This document shows, one piece after another, positions 1-7,703 of a DNA stretch of 13,820 nt (its first letter is position 1; each line of letters opens with the position of its first letter). Under the pieces are notes generated by a model, which saw only the letters and a program-made list of their open reading frames with translations, was not told the DNA's origin and did not search any database. The stretch is from Oligoflexia bacterium (GTDB lineage: Bacteria; Bdellovibrionota; UBA1018; CAIMNF01): the NCBI GenBank assembly GCA_903858975.1, contig CAIOKW010000275.1:1-13820 (forward strand), written 5' to 3'. The position numbers were made by a program, and so were the translations under genes.

Positions 1-1553
1 GGTTTTGAAGTAATATCATAGGTGATTCTATTTACGCCGCGCACCTCGTTACAGATCCGGGTTGATACTCGCCCTAAAAACTCAAGATCAAAGGGATAGA
101 AGTCCGCCGTCATTCCATCCCTACTGGTGACCGCCCGTAAGGCAACTACCTGGGCATGGGTTCTACCATCGCCTTGAACCCCGACCGTCTTAATAGGGAG
201 CAGAATGGCCATTGCTTGCCAGATTTTAGAATAAAGGCCTTCGTCTTTTAGCACTTGGATAAAGATTTCATCCGCGTGACGTAAAATATCGGCATTTGCC
301 TTTGTGACTTCGCCAATGATTCTGACGGCAAGACCCGGCCCAGGAAAGGGGTGACGCTCAATGAAGCTCTCTGGAACCCCAAGCTCGCGACCAATCTCAC
401 GAACTTCGTCTTTAAAGAGGTCTCGGAAAGGCTCAATCAACTGGAATTTAAGATCCTTCGGCAGGCCTCCCACATTGTGGTGAGATTTGATCGTGTGAGA
501 GTGCTTTGCGCCATCCGTTGAGGAGGGTGCAGGAGAGCTTTCAATGACATCGGGATAGAGGGTTCCTTGAACCAGAAAAGCGGGTTTGGTACCGATTTTT
601 TTTTCTACAGCAATCGCTGCGTCGTCAAACACGGCGATAAATTCAGAGCCAATGATTTTTCGCTTTTGCTCGGGGTCGGTGACGCCCGCGAGTTTCGATA
701 AGAATCGTTCTTCTGCATTGACTCGAGTCACGGGAAGGTGAAGTTGATCCGTGAAGAGTTTCATCACTCGATCACCTTCTTCGTAGCGGAGGAGTCCCGT
801 ATCAACAAAAACACAATGTAATCGATCTCCAAGGGCCTTGTGAACGAGCGTTGCTGCCACCGTTGAATCAACGCCGCCAGAAAGCGCGCAGAGTACATGG
901 GCGTCTGCAGGAACCTTATTCTTAATTGCAGCGATCTGGGATTCAATCACTGAGCTCATGGTCCAGTCGGGCTTCAAGCCCGCGCATCCAGTTAAAAAGT
1001 TTTGAAGAATTTTTGTACCCTGCTCGGTGTGGGTGACTTCGGGATGAAATTGAATGCCGTAGTACGGCAAGGTTTCATGGGTAATGGAGGCCACGGCCCC
1101 TTCTTCACTTTCAGCAGAAAGTGAAAAACCCATCGGGAGCTTTGCGGTCTCATCTCCATGGGACATCCAGGCTTGAAATTGATCCAGGCCTTCAAATAAA
1201 GGGGATCGATTCTTCACGTGAACCTTCATCCGACCATATTCGCGCTTTTGTGCAGCCTTGATTTCACCTTTGAACTCTTGAACCAGCAATTGCATGCCGT
1301 AACAAATTCCAAGAAGGGGGAGTTTCTGCTTTTCAAGATAAGCAAAAAACCCTGAGGGAAGCTGCGGGCTATCCGCTTCATAAACGCTTGATGGGCCACC
1401 GGATAATATGATGGCTTTGGCTTCGAAAACTTGAATGCGTTCAAGAGCTGCATTTCCAGGCAGAACGAAAGAATAATATCCGAGCTCTCGGAGGCGTCTT
1501 GCGATCAGTTGGGTGAATTGGGAGCCGTAATCTAGGATGAGAATTTTATTCAT
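1..1553 (-). CDS. guaA: GMP synthase (glutamine-hydrolysing), 3' end cut by window edge
   Basis: Converts XMP to GMP in the cytoplasm, using ATP and ammonia released from glutamine. Reading from ATG at 1553, 517 codons are open to the left edge. The N-terminal class I glutamine amidotransferase domain shows GICYGMQ with nucleophile Cys84 and the HPE partner at His170/Glu172. The ATP-pyrophosphatase domain carries the P-loop SGGVDS at 225-230. The C-terminal dimerisation domain runs to YDITSK at the edge, a few residues short of the usual ~525-residue end. The start has AGGA at 1560-1563, six bases upstream, overlapping the guaB stop, so the two genes are one operon (10-base gap). A run of nine A in the coding strand (T at 596-604) is a possible slippage site but the frame is intact. 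Identification is very secure. Confidence 0.97.
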   Translation of the reverse strand, partial: MNKILILDYGSQFTQLIARRLRELGYYSFVLPGNAALERIQVFEAKAIILSGGPSSVYEADSPQLPSGFFAYLEKQKLPLLGICYGMQLLVQEFKGEIKAAQKREYGRMKVHVKNRSPLFEGLDQFQAWMSHGDETAKLPMGFSLSAESEEGAVASITHETLPYYGIQFHPEVTHTEQGTKILQNFLTGCAGLKPDWTMSSVIESQIAAIKNKVPADAHVLCALSGGVDSTVAATLVHKALGDRLHCVFVDTGLLRYEEGDRVMKLFTDQLHLPVTRVNAEERFLSKLAGVTDPEQKRKIIGSEFIAVFDDAAIAVEKKIGTKPAFLVQGTLYPDVIESSPAPSSTDGAKHSHTIKSHHNVGGLPKDLKFQLIEPFRDLFKDEVREIGRELGVPESFIERHPFPGPGLAVRIIGEVTKANADILRHADEIFIQVLKDEGLYSKIWQAMAILLPIKTVGVQGDGRTHAQVVALRAVTSRDGMTADFYPFDLEFLGRVSTRICNEVRGVNRITYDITSK

Positions 1554-1563
1554 GGCAAGTCCT

Positions 1564-3045
1564 CTAAGAATTGGTGCGGTAATTGGGTGCTTCTTTGGTA
1601 ATCACGATGTCATGGGGGTGAGATTCAGCAAGGCCTGAATTGGAAATCCTGACGAAACGAGATTTCTCCCAAAGGGCCATGATAGACTCAGCACCCACGT
1701 ATCCCATTCCAGAGCGAAGTCCGCCGGTCATCTGATGGATATTCAGCGAAAGACTTCCGCGATAAGGAACCCGACCTTCGATTCCTTCTGGAACGAGCTT
1801 CCCAATATCATCGACGTTCGACTGAAAGTAGCGATCCTTTGAGCCGTGAGACTGAGCCATGGCTCCGAGGGATCCCATGCCGCGATAGGTTTTGAAGGAT
1901 CGGCCTTGATAATGGAAGATTTCGCCGGGAGACTCGTCGGTACCTGCGAAGAGGGATCCAATCATGACTGCACTTGCACCGCAGGCAAGGGCCTTCGTGA
2001 TATCTCCCGAAAGCTTAATGCCGCCATCTGCAATAATTGAAACGCCTTTTTCTCGCGCGGCTTTTGCACATTCTTGGATGGCATAAAGTTGAGGAACTCC
2101 GACTCCAGATACCACACGGGTAGTGCAGATGGATCCCGGACCAATTCCAACCTTCACCACATTTGCGCCGGCTTCAATTAAGGCGAGTGTTCCTTCGCGA
2201 GTGGCAACGTTTCCGCCGATGATTTCAATTTTATTGCCATAGCGTTTACGAAAATGTCGTACGGCATCGAGCACGCCTTTCGAGTGACCATGGGCAGAGT
2301 CCACACAAAGAATATCCGCACCTGCCTCAACGAGTGCGTCTGCACGGTGAAAGGCTTCCTCGCCCACGCCTACGGCCGCTCCGACGACGAGGCGTCCATA
2401 TTGGTCTTTGTTGGCTTGTGGATAATCGCGCTGCTTTTGAATGTCTTTAATGGTGATGAGCCCTTTTAAGAATCCATTTTTGTCCACCACGGGTAGTTTT
2501 TCTACTCGATGTTTTCTCAAGATTTCCTTTGCTTCCGGAAGAGAGGTTCCTTCAGGTGCGGTGATGAGTGGGGCCTTCGTCATACGGCTATGAATCGCAA
2601 CGGTGAAGTCTTCTTCAAATCGAAGATCACGATTCGTAATGATCCCGATCAGTTGTTTTCCTGCAGGGGTCGTGAGCGTTACGGGAACCCCCGAAATTTT
2701 GTAGAGCGCCATCAACTCTTGCACTTTGGAGAGGGCTTCATCCGGTCCGATGGTAATGGGATCTAGAATCATCCCCCATTCACTCTTCTTCACCTTCTCA
2801 ATCTCAAAAGCTTGTTCTTTGATGGTCAGATTTTTATGAATGATTCCGAGTCCGCCTTCTTGGGCCATCACGATCGCAGCCCGGCTCTCGGTTACGGTAT
2901 CCATCGCAGAGGAAAGAATGGGGATGTTCAGGGTGATTTTTGGAGTGAAGGCAATGCGTGTGGAGACGGTGGAGGGGAGGACCTCTGAGTATCCAGGAAG
3001 TAATAAGACATCATCAAACGTTAAAGCTTCGATAGGCGAAATCAT
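1564..3045 (-). CDS. guaB: Inosine-5'-monophosphate dehydrogenase
   Basis: Oxidises IMP to XMP with NAD+, the rate-setting step of guanine nucleotide synthesis. With the start used here it has 493 residues, typical for the family. The barrel begins EALTFDDVLLLPGYS. Two CBS domains are inserted at roughly 93-207. The catalytic loop GPGSICTTR holds Cys307, GGNVAT and IIADGGI are the substrate-site strands, and the mobile flap EGIEGRVPYRG lies at 420-430. The frame stays open to an ATG at 3102, but I reject that start. ATG 3045 has a TAAGGAG Shine-Dalgarno four bases upstream (3050-3056), matches the conserved family N-terminus, and lies downstream of a promoter at 3068-3096 that the longer form would span. 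First gene of guaB-guaA. Confidence 0.97.
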   Translation of the reverse strand: MISPIEALTFDDVLLLPGYSEVLPSTVSTRIAFTPKITLNIPILSSAMDTVTESRAAIVMAQEGGLGIIHKNLTIKEQAFEIEKVKKSEWGMILDPITIGPDEALSKVQELMALYKISGVPVTLTTPAGKQLIGIITNRDLRFEEDFTVAIHSRMTKAPLITAPEGTSLPEAKEILRKHRVEKLPVVDKNGFLKGLITIKDIQKQRDYPQANKDQYGRLVVGAAVGVGEEAFHRADALVEAGADILCVDSAHGHSKGVLDAVRHFRKRYGNKIEIIGGNVATREGTLALIEAGANVVKVGIGPGSICTTRVVSGVGVPQLYAIQECAKAAREKGVSIIADGGIKLSGDITKALACGASAVMIGSLFAGTDESPGEIFHYQGRSFKTYRGMGSLGAMAQSHGSKDRYFQSNVDDIGKLVPEGIEGRVPYRGSLSLNIHQMTGGLRSGMGYVGAESIMALWEKSRFVRISNSGLAESHPHDIVITKEAPNYRTNS

Positions 3046-3067
3046 AAGGCTCCTTAGGGTGGCCTGG

Positions 3068-3096
3068 AGTTTATCAGAACTCCCCTGAATTGTTAA
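3068..3096 (-). promoter_or_regulatory. Sigma70-like promoter of guaBA
   Basis: On the minus strand TTAACA (3091-3096, 5 of 6 to TTGACA) and TAAACT (3068-3073, 4 of 6 to TATAAT) are exactly 17 bases apart. The expected transcript start is near 3061, leaving a leader of about 16 bases that contains the guaB Shine-Dalgarno. No obvious operator is seen. Sequence-based prediction only. Confidence 0.6.
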
Positions 3097-3139
3097 ACTC
3101 AAAATAAATAAAAAGTAGGTTTTCTAGCAATGAAAACGA

Positions 3140-3167
3140 TTGATTTCAGGCTAAAATCGACTAGACT
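3140..3167 (+). promoter_or_regulatory. Possible promoter of the mutase gene, leaderless layout
   Basis: TTGATT (3140-3145) and TAGACT (3162-3167) are separated by 16 bases, each matching 4 of 6 consensus positions. This would start transcription around 3174, one or two bases before the ATG at 3176. The alternative -10 TAAAAT at 3152-3157 has no -35 partner and would give a leader of about 12 bases. Either way there is no room for a Shine-Dalgarno, and none is present. Confidence 0.35.
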
Positions 3168-3175
3168 GCAAATCT

Positions 3176-4759
3176 ATGAAAGCCTTTGTAACGCGTTCTC
3201 AGATCCCCGTAAAAGAAGTCTATGGTCCGGATGATCTCCCGAGTGATCTGAAGGAGCGCTTGTCAGCGCCCGGGCAATACCCCTTTGCGCGCGGGGTTCA
3301 AAAAAACATGTACCGAGGTCGCCTCTGGACGATGCGTCAGTATGCAGGGTTCGGTACGGCAGAAGAATCCAATCAGCGTTATCGCTACCTGCTTGCTCAA
3401 GGCACGATGGGACTTTCGGTGGCCTTCGACCTTCCGACCCAGCTCGGTTACGACCCTGATCATGCACGCTCAAAGGGCGAAGTCGGCAAAGTCGGGGTTT
3501 CGGTTTCAACACTCGATGAGATGAGGACCCTCTTTAATGGGATCCCACTTTCCAAAGTTTCCACTTCCATGACGATCAACGCCACTGCTCCGGTTTTGCT
3601 TTCCTTCTATGTTGCGCTCGCAGAAGAGCAGGGCGCTGACGTTCGGGAGCTTCGTGGAACCGTTCAAAACGATGTTTTAAAAGAATACATTGCTCGCGGC
3701 AATTTTATTTATCCCCCGAAAGGCGGACTGCGCCTCATTACCAATATGTTTGATTGGTGTTCAAAGAATACGCCGAAGTGGAATCCCATCAGTATTTCGG
3801 GGTACCACATTCGCGAAGCCGGATCGAACGCGATTCAGGAATTAGCGTTTACCTTTGCGGATGCGATTGCCTACGTCGATGCTGCCGTAAAAGCAGGACT
3901 CGATGTGGATGAGTTTGCAGGTCAACTCAGTTTCTTTTTTAACGTGCATAATGATTTTTTTGAAGAGATCGCAAAATTTCGTGCGGCTCGACGAATTTGG
4001 GCGCGTATTATGAAAGAGAAATTCAATGCGAAAGACCCACGCTCGCAAATGCTTCGATTTCATTCTCAGACTGCAGGTTCAACCTTAACGGCTCAGCAAC
4101 CGGAGAATAATGTGGTTCGTGTGGCCATTCAGGCTTTGGCATCAGTGCTCGGGGGAACGCAATCCCTTCATACGAATTCAATGGATGAGGCGCTTGCACT
4201 TCCGAGTCAAAATGCGGCCTTAATCGCGCTACGTACTCAACAGGTGATTGCTGCAGAAACCAATGTCACTCAAACCGTAGATCCGCTTGCTGGAAGCTAT
4301 TTTGTAGAGTCCCTGACGGCTGAGATTGAATCAAGTGTTTGGAAATATCTCGATGAAATCGAGAGCCGGGGCGGTACTGTACAGTGTATCGAAAGCGGTT
4401 ATATTCAAACTGAAATCTTGAATTCTGCCTATCAAGACCAAATTCGAATTGATTCAAAAGAACTTGAAATCGTGGGGGTGAACACCCATCAAGAAGCGGG
4501 GAACGCGAAGAAGATTGAAACGATGAAGGTTCCAGCGGAGCTCGAAGCAAAAGCCGTTGAGCGCATTCGCGCTTATCGTGCAAAACGCGCGGGCGGTAAA
4601 GCGCAGGACTCTCTTCGGGCGCTCAATGATGGAGCCAAGGGAGATGCAAATCTCATGGGACTCATTTATAATTGTGTGAAGAGTGAATGTACGCTCGGAG
4701 AGATTTCAGACGAGCTTCGAAACGTATTTGGAGAATATCAGGAGTATTCAGGATTCTAA
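3176..4759 (+). CDS. mcmA1: Methylmalonyl-CoA mutase, large (substrate-binding) subunit without B12 domain
   Basis: Catalyses the adenosylcobalamin-dependent rearrangement of methylmalonyl-CoA and succinyl-CoA, in propionate, branched-chain amino acid and odd-chain fatty acid breakdown. The 527 residues form the TIM-barrel CoA-binding domain only; the ~130-residue C-terminal cobalamin domain with its DxHxxG motif is absent, so a separate small subunit is required and is not in the window. With a constant offset of 33 from Propionibacterium numbering, the substrate residues are present: Tyr56 (Tyr89) in WTMRQY, Gln164 (Gln197), Arg174 (Arg207) and His211 (His244) in SISGYHIREAG. Tyr plus Arg argues for methylmalonyl-CoA; isobutyryl-CoA mutase has Phe and Gln there. 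No Shine-Dalgarno precedes the ATG. The stop overlaps the next start (TAATG). Confidence 0.93.
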   Translation: MKAFVTRSQIPVKEVYGPDDLPSDLKERLSAPGQYPFARGVQKNMYRGRLWTMRQYAGFGTAEESNQRYRYLLAQGTMGLSVAFDLPTQLGYDPDHARSKGEVGKVGVSVSTLDEMRTLFNGIPLSKVSTSMTINATAPVLLSFYVALAEEQGADVRELRGTVQNDVLKEYIARGNFIYPPKGGLRLITNMFDWCSKNTPKWNPISISGYHIREAGSNAIQELAFTFADAIAYVDAAVKAGLDVDEFAGQLSFFFNVHNDFFEEIAKFRAARRIWARIMKEKFNAKDPRSQMLRFHSQTAGSTLTAQQPENNVVRVAIQALASVLGGTQSLHTNSMDEALALPSQNAALIALRTQQVIAAETNVTQTVDPLAGSYFVESLTAEIESSVWKYLDEIESRGGTVQCIESGYIQTEILNSAYQDQIRIDSKELEIVGVNTHQEAGNAKKIETMKVPAELEAKAVERIRAYRAKRAGGKAQDSLRALNDGAKGDANLMGLIYNCVKSECTLGEISDELRNVFGEYQEYSGF

Positions 4760-5199
4760 TGAGTAAACCAGGACCAAAACCATTTTATCATGAGGGAATT
4801 CAATTTGAATGCCAAGGTTCTGGGAAGTGCTGCACTTCTCGTGGAACTTATGGCTATGTTTACTTAACCCTGAAGGATCGTAAACGATTCGCCGATTATT
4901 TTGGACTTTCCACGGCTCAGTTCACAAAGCAATACTGCGGCACTAAAGATGGAAATGTATTTCTCCTCGATCCTCCTGAGGCAAAGGGTGATTGTATCTT
5001 TCTAGAAAATGGAAATCGCTGCGGAACTTATGAGGCGAGACCAGAGCAGTGTCGAACCTGGCCTTTCTGGCCTGAGAACATGAAAGCAAAAATATGGAAT
5101 CGCGAAATTGCGTCCTATTGTCCGGGCGTCGGTAAAGGAAAGCTCCATACTCGGGAAGAGATTGAAGCGATCCTGGAGAGCCAGAAGAAGGGCGATTGA
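4759..5199 (+). CDS. YkgJ-family cysteine-cluster protein (putative metal-binding), coupled to mutase
   Basis: A 146-residue protein of the YkgJ/UPF0153 'putative zinc- or iron-chelating' family; its biochemical role is not established. Eight cysteines are visible: Cys18 and the pair Cys24-Cys25 in CQGSGKCC, then Cys60, 79, 88, 98 and 121. The family hallmark RPEQCRTWPFWP is at 94-105. There is no signal peptide, so it is probably cytoplasmic. The reading frame extends upstream to 4687 inside the mutase, but ATG 4759 is the sensible start: it shares its A with the mutase stop (TAATG) and has AGGA at 4750-4753, five bases away. This one-base overlap implies translational coupling, so a role in metal or cofactor handling for the mutase is possible but unproven. 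A second family member lies at 8394-8759. Confidence 0.88.
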   Translation: MSKPGPKPFYHEGIQFECQGSGKCCTSRGTYGYVYLTLKDRKRFADYFGLSTAQFTKQYCGTKDGNVFLLDPPEAKGDCIFLENGNRCGTYEARPEQCRTWPFWPENMKAKIWNREIASYCPGVGKGKLHTREEIEAILESQKKGD

Positions 5200-5232
5200 G
5201 CTCAGACCGCTTTCAGTAGTTGAGCCAAAAGC

Positions 5233-5274
5233 GATTTAAATCAATGCGGTCCTCAAAAGTGTCACTGGCGACAC
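5233..5274. promoter_or_regulatory. Palindrome and inverted repeat upstream of lipoprotein promoter
   Basis: GATTTAAATC (5233-5242) is a perfect 10-base palindrome. GTGTC (5259-5263) and GACAC (5270-5274) form an inverted repeat with a six-base centre, ending one base before the predicted -35. The placement suits an operator, but no regulator can be named. Neither is followed by a T-run, so they do not look like a terminator for the upstream gene. Confidence 0.3.
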
Positions 5275-5275
5275 A

Positions 5276-5304
5276 TTGCGGGAGTTCTACGATTTTCCTA
5301 TAAT
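5276..5304 (+). promoter_or_regulatory. Promoter of the Ig-repeat lipoprotein (perfect -10)
   Basis: A perfect TATAAT lies at 5299-5304, 17 bases after a weak -35 (TTGCGG, 5276-5281, 3 of 6). The predicted transcript start near 5311 leaves a 19-base leader holding the GGGGGA ribosome-binding site (5314-5319). This makes the GTG at 5312 an implausible start and supports ATG 5330. Confidence 0.55.
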
Positions 5305-5329
5305 GAGATGAGTGGGGGAAATCAGTTCA

Positions 5330-7702
5330 ATGAAAATCGCTCAATTCAGAGCTGTATTGAAAGCAAGTCTCGGAGTGATTGTATCACTTTCGGTGTGCTT
5401 TGCGCTCAATGCCTGTAACCTGAACGAAACGAGCGTTACGATTACTCGATCAGGTTCTAGTGCTGAGAGTACGAGCGCGCTCGTGATCAAAGCTCCCATT
5501 TCAGTTTTGCATCCCCACTCTTATGTGCAGTTTGATATTACGGGGGGAGTGCCCCCCTATATTATGATTCCGGATCCCACTTTGGGATCGTTTCAAGTGA
5601 TTGATAAATCAGATTCTTCTGCGACCGCTTTGCTTCTTACTGTAAATACCCTTCCGAATTCTCTTCTGGTCGTATCGGTAATGGACAGTGTTGGAACCAT
5701 CGCATCGACGATTGTGGTGCCCTCGACTGCTGGATCCGGTGGCAATGGGAATCTGCCTTTGCTTCTGACCGGATGCCCGTATCCACTGGCCGCAGGAGCG
5801 AGTTGCACCCTTTCCGCAACAGGAGGGTCCGGAAGCGGCTACAGTTATTCATTAGTGACGGGTACTGGGGCGCTGAATGGTGATGCTTATACTGCGCCCA
5901 TAGTTGCTTCTACCGAAGTATTTCAAGTGACGGACGATGCTGGGGACACGGCGAGTTTCACGATTCATGTCTCTCCCCCTACATTATTGGTGTTGAGTGC
6001 GCAGACGAATCTAGTAGTCGTTTCTGGGACACTTCAATTTTCAGTAAATGGCGGAATTGCGCCTTATATATATTCGCTGACGAGTGGAGTGGGATCGATC
6101 AACCCGGACACAGGCCTGTACTCGGCAGCGGCAATGAGTGCGGGCACGGATGCTGTGGTAAAAGTCAGCGATGCTTCAAACCAAACAGCAAGTATGAATA
6201 TTCACCTCGTGAGTGGGATGGATCCTTCGATGGCTTCGGTGACTGCGAGCAGTGACTCTGATGGCGAGGATGGGGCGGGAGTGGTGTCATCGACCATATT
6301 GGCAACATCTAGCCAAGATTTAGTGTTATGCAGTTATACTTTATCTAGCCATATGGATCGTGAAAGTTATGGCGGTTGTACAGGATCGAACCATCTGATG
6401 ATGGGCTCAGATTGCTGGTCGACGGGTGATTTCGGGACTGCGATGTTCCCGGCACAAGCCCAAAAGCCAACGATTACTTTTAATTTCAATGGATACTATC
6501 CCCTAGATACGATTCGTCTCGTTGCGCTGAGGAGACTTTCTCATTTAGTTATAAAAAACACGTTTGACGGCTGCGGCATCGACTCTACCAGTGATGACTT
6601 AGGAACCTTCTTTGAGCCCTATTTTGACTATTTCCCCCAGAATTACGAAATCAAATATAAGGTCGGAGCTAATTGGCAGAGTTACGGAACCTACGATACC
6701 ACCTATTACCGACCTGACATCGAGGGCGAAGTTCGCGTGAGTAATCCGGCTCTCGGAACTATTATCACGAATCAGATTTCAATCACGATTAATCAGCTTC
6801 AGGATGCGGTCGGAACCGCGCACTTGCGCGCGAAGCTGAAACAACTGCAGCCTCTTTGGAATGGTGCTCATAATTCACGCACCACGTTTTATAGTACTGC
6901 TCAGGGTACTCAGGGCGCGCTCACGGTGACTCCACCGAGCAGCAATAAGGCTGTGAAGAGTAGCTTTGGGCAAGACGAAAATGTGACCGTCCTTGCCGGG
7001 AGTGTGATGAATCTTGGAATGAGTGGAGGCAGTAATCATTACTCCTATCAGGTGCTCCAGAGTGCTGGATCATCCGTGAGCAATGGCGTACTTAAGGCAG
7101 GGGCAAGTGCATCTACGGGTGAAATGATCCAAGTCACCGATCAAACCTATGGGGTGAGCGTGAAGCTTGCGCTTACCGTGGTCAGTTCCATTGGCCCGAG
7201 AGTTTCCTCGATTTCTACAAATGATGCTCTAAACTTTGACATGACTGCGGTTTCCAATGTTTGTAATTTGGTGCTCGGGTGTGCCGGATACGCCCAAGAT
7301 TTTGTGACGAATTATTATTCAAGCGGAGTCCACAATCCGGCAGGAAGCCTCAATGAACTTCCGCCTTACCTTGATTTTCATTTGGCGAGAAATGATGCTT
7401 CGAGTGGACCTTCAATCGTGAGCCATATCGAATTGGGTGCTCGAGGAGCGGGAACCGTGCCACTGAGAGGCTTCCCCGTTCAATATGATCTCTATGCAAA
7501 GCGCCTCGATGGAAGTGGCTGGGTAAAAATTGTAGATCACGGAACCGACCAGCCGGGAGCGGATGGAATTCTCAGGATCAATTTAAGTGCACCCGTGATG
7601 ACAAGTGAAGTCGCTTTCGTCGGAACGACCTTAGGCGGAGATAGCGCTGGAAACGACCATATCTTTCAACTGAGTAAAGTGACTTTTGATACATTCCCCT
7701 AA
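5330..7702 (+). CDS. Large surface lipoprotein with Ig-like repeats and two discoidin-like modules
   Basis: Predicted 790-residue lipoprotein. A basic, hydrophobic signal peptide ends in lipobox LNAC with lipidated Cys29. Approximate layout: Ig-like repeats at 54-130, 146-214 and 217-294, each with a GG-PY or GSG-Y turn and a closing 'V(S/T)D' strand; a Cys-containing beta-rich module at 301-517 whose DTIRLVAL and YEIKYKVGANWQSYGTY strands resemble F5/8-type C (discoidin) folds; a further Ig-like repeat at 531-620; a second discoidin-like module at 624-790 (YDLYAKRLDGSGWVKI). The domain calls are by eye and the discoidin similarity is tentative. Such modules usually bind glycans or surfaces, so an adhesin or carbohydrate-binding role is inferred; no catalytic site is seen. 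It has its own promoter, and its stop is one base from that of the convergent gene. An in-frame GTG at 5312 is rejected as start. Confidence 0.82.
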   Translation: MKIAQFRAVLKASLGVIVSLSVCFALNACNLNETSVTITRSGSSAESTSALVIKAPISVLHPHSYVQFDITGGVPPYIMIPDPTLGSFQVIDKSDSSATALLLTVNTLPNSLLVVSVMDSVGTIASTIVVPSTAGSGGNGNLPLLLTGCPYPLAAGASCTLSATGGSGSGYSYSLVTGTGALNGDAYTAPIVASTEVFQVTDDAGDTASFTIHVSPPTLLVLSAQTNLVVVSGTLQFSVNGGIAPYIYSLTSGVGSINPDTGLYSAAAMSAGTDAVVKVSDASNQTASMNIHLVSGMDPSMASVTASSDSDGEDGAGVVSSTILATSSQDLVLCSYTLSSHMDRESYGGCTGSNHLMMGSDCWSTGDFGTAMFPAQAQKPTITFNFNGYYPLDTIRLVALRRLSHLVIKNTFDGCGIDSTSDDLGTFFEPYFDYFPQNYEIKYKVGANWQSYGTYDTTYYRPDIEGEVRVSNPALGTIITNQISITINQLQDAVGTAHLRAKLKQLQPLWNGAHNSRTTFYSTAQGTQGALTVTPPSSNKAVKSSFGQDENVTVLAGSVMNLGMSGGSNHYSYQVLQSAGSSVSNGVLKAGASASTGEMIQVTDQTYGVSVKLALTVVSSIGPRVSSISTNDALNFDMTAVSNVCNLVLGCAGYAQDFVTNYYSSGVHNPAGSLNELPPYLDFHLARNDASSGPSIVSHIELGARGAGTVPLRGFPVQYDLYAKRLDGSGWVKIVDHGTDQPGADGILRINLSAPVMTSEVAFVGTTLGGDSAGNDHIFQLSKVTFDTFP

Positions 7703-7703
7703 A

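Noticed and set aside
596..604. Nine-base homopolymer in guaA as a frameshift
   Set aside because: The reading frame is continuous on both sides and family motifs are retained to the C-terminus, so it is intact.
3046..3102. Upstream extension of guaB to ATG 3102
   Set aside because: The extension has no family similarity, runs across the predicted promoter, and ATG 3045 has a good Shine-Dalgarno and the conserved N-terminus.
4687..4758. N-terminal extension of the first YkgJ protein
   Set aside because: It is an out-of-frame reading of the mutase 3' end; the TAATG start at 4759 has a ribosome site.
5200..5250. Possible terminator after the first YkgJ gene (GCTCA/TGAGC and GACCGC/GCGGTC pairs)
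   Set aside because: The stems are short with large loops and no T-run follows, so intrinsic termination is not supported.
5312..5329. GTG start at 5312 for the Ig-repeat lipoprotein
   Set aside because: The codon falls at the predicted transcript start and consumes the ribosome-binding site; ATG 5330 gives a normal lipoprotein signal peptide.
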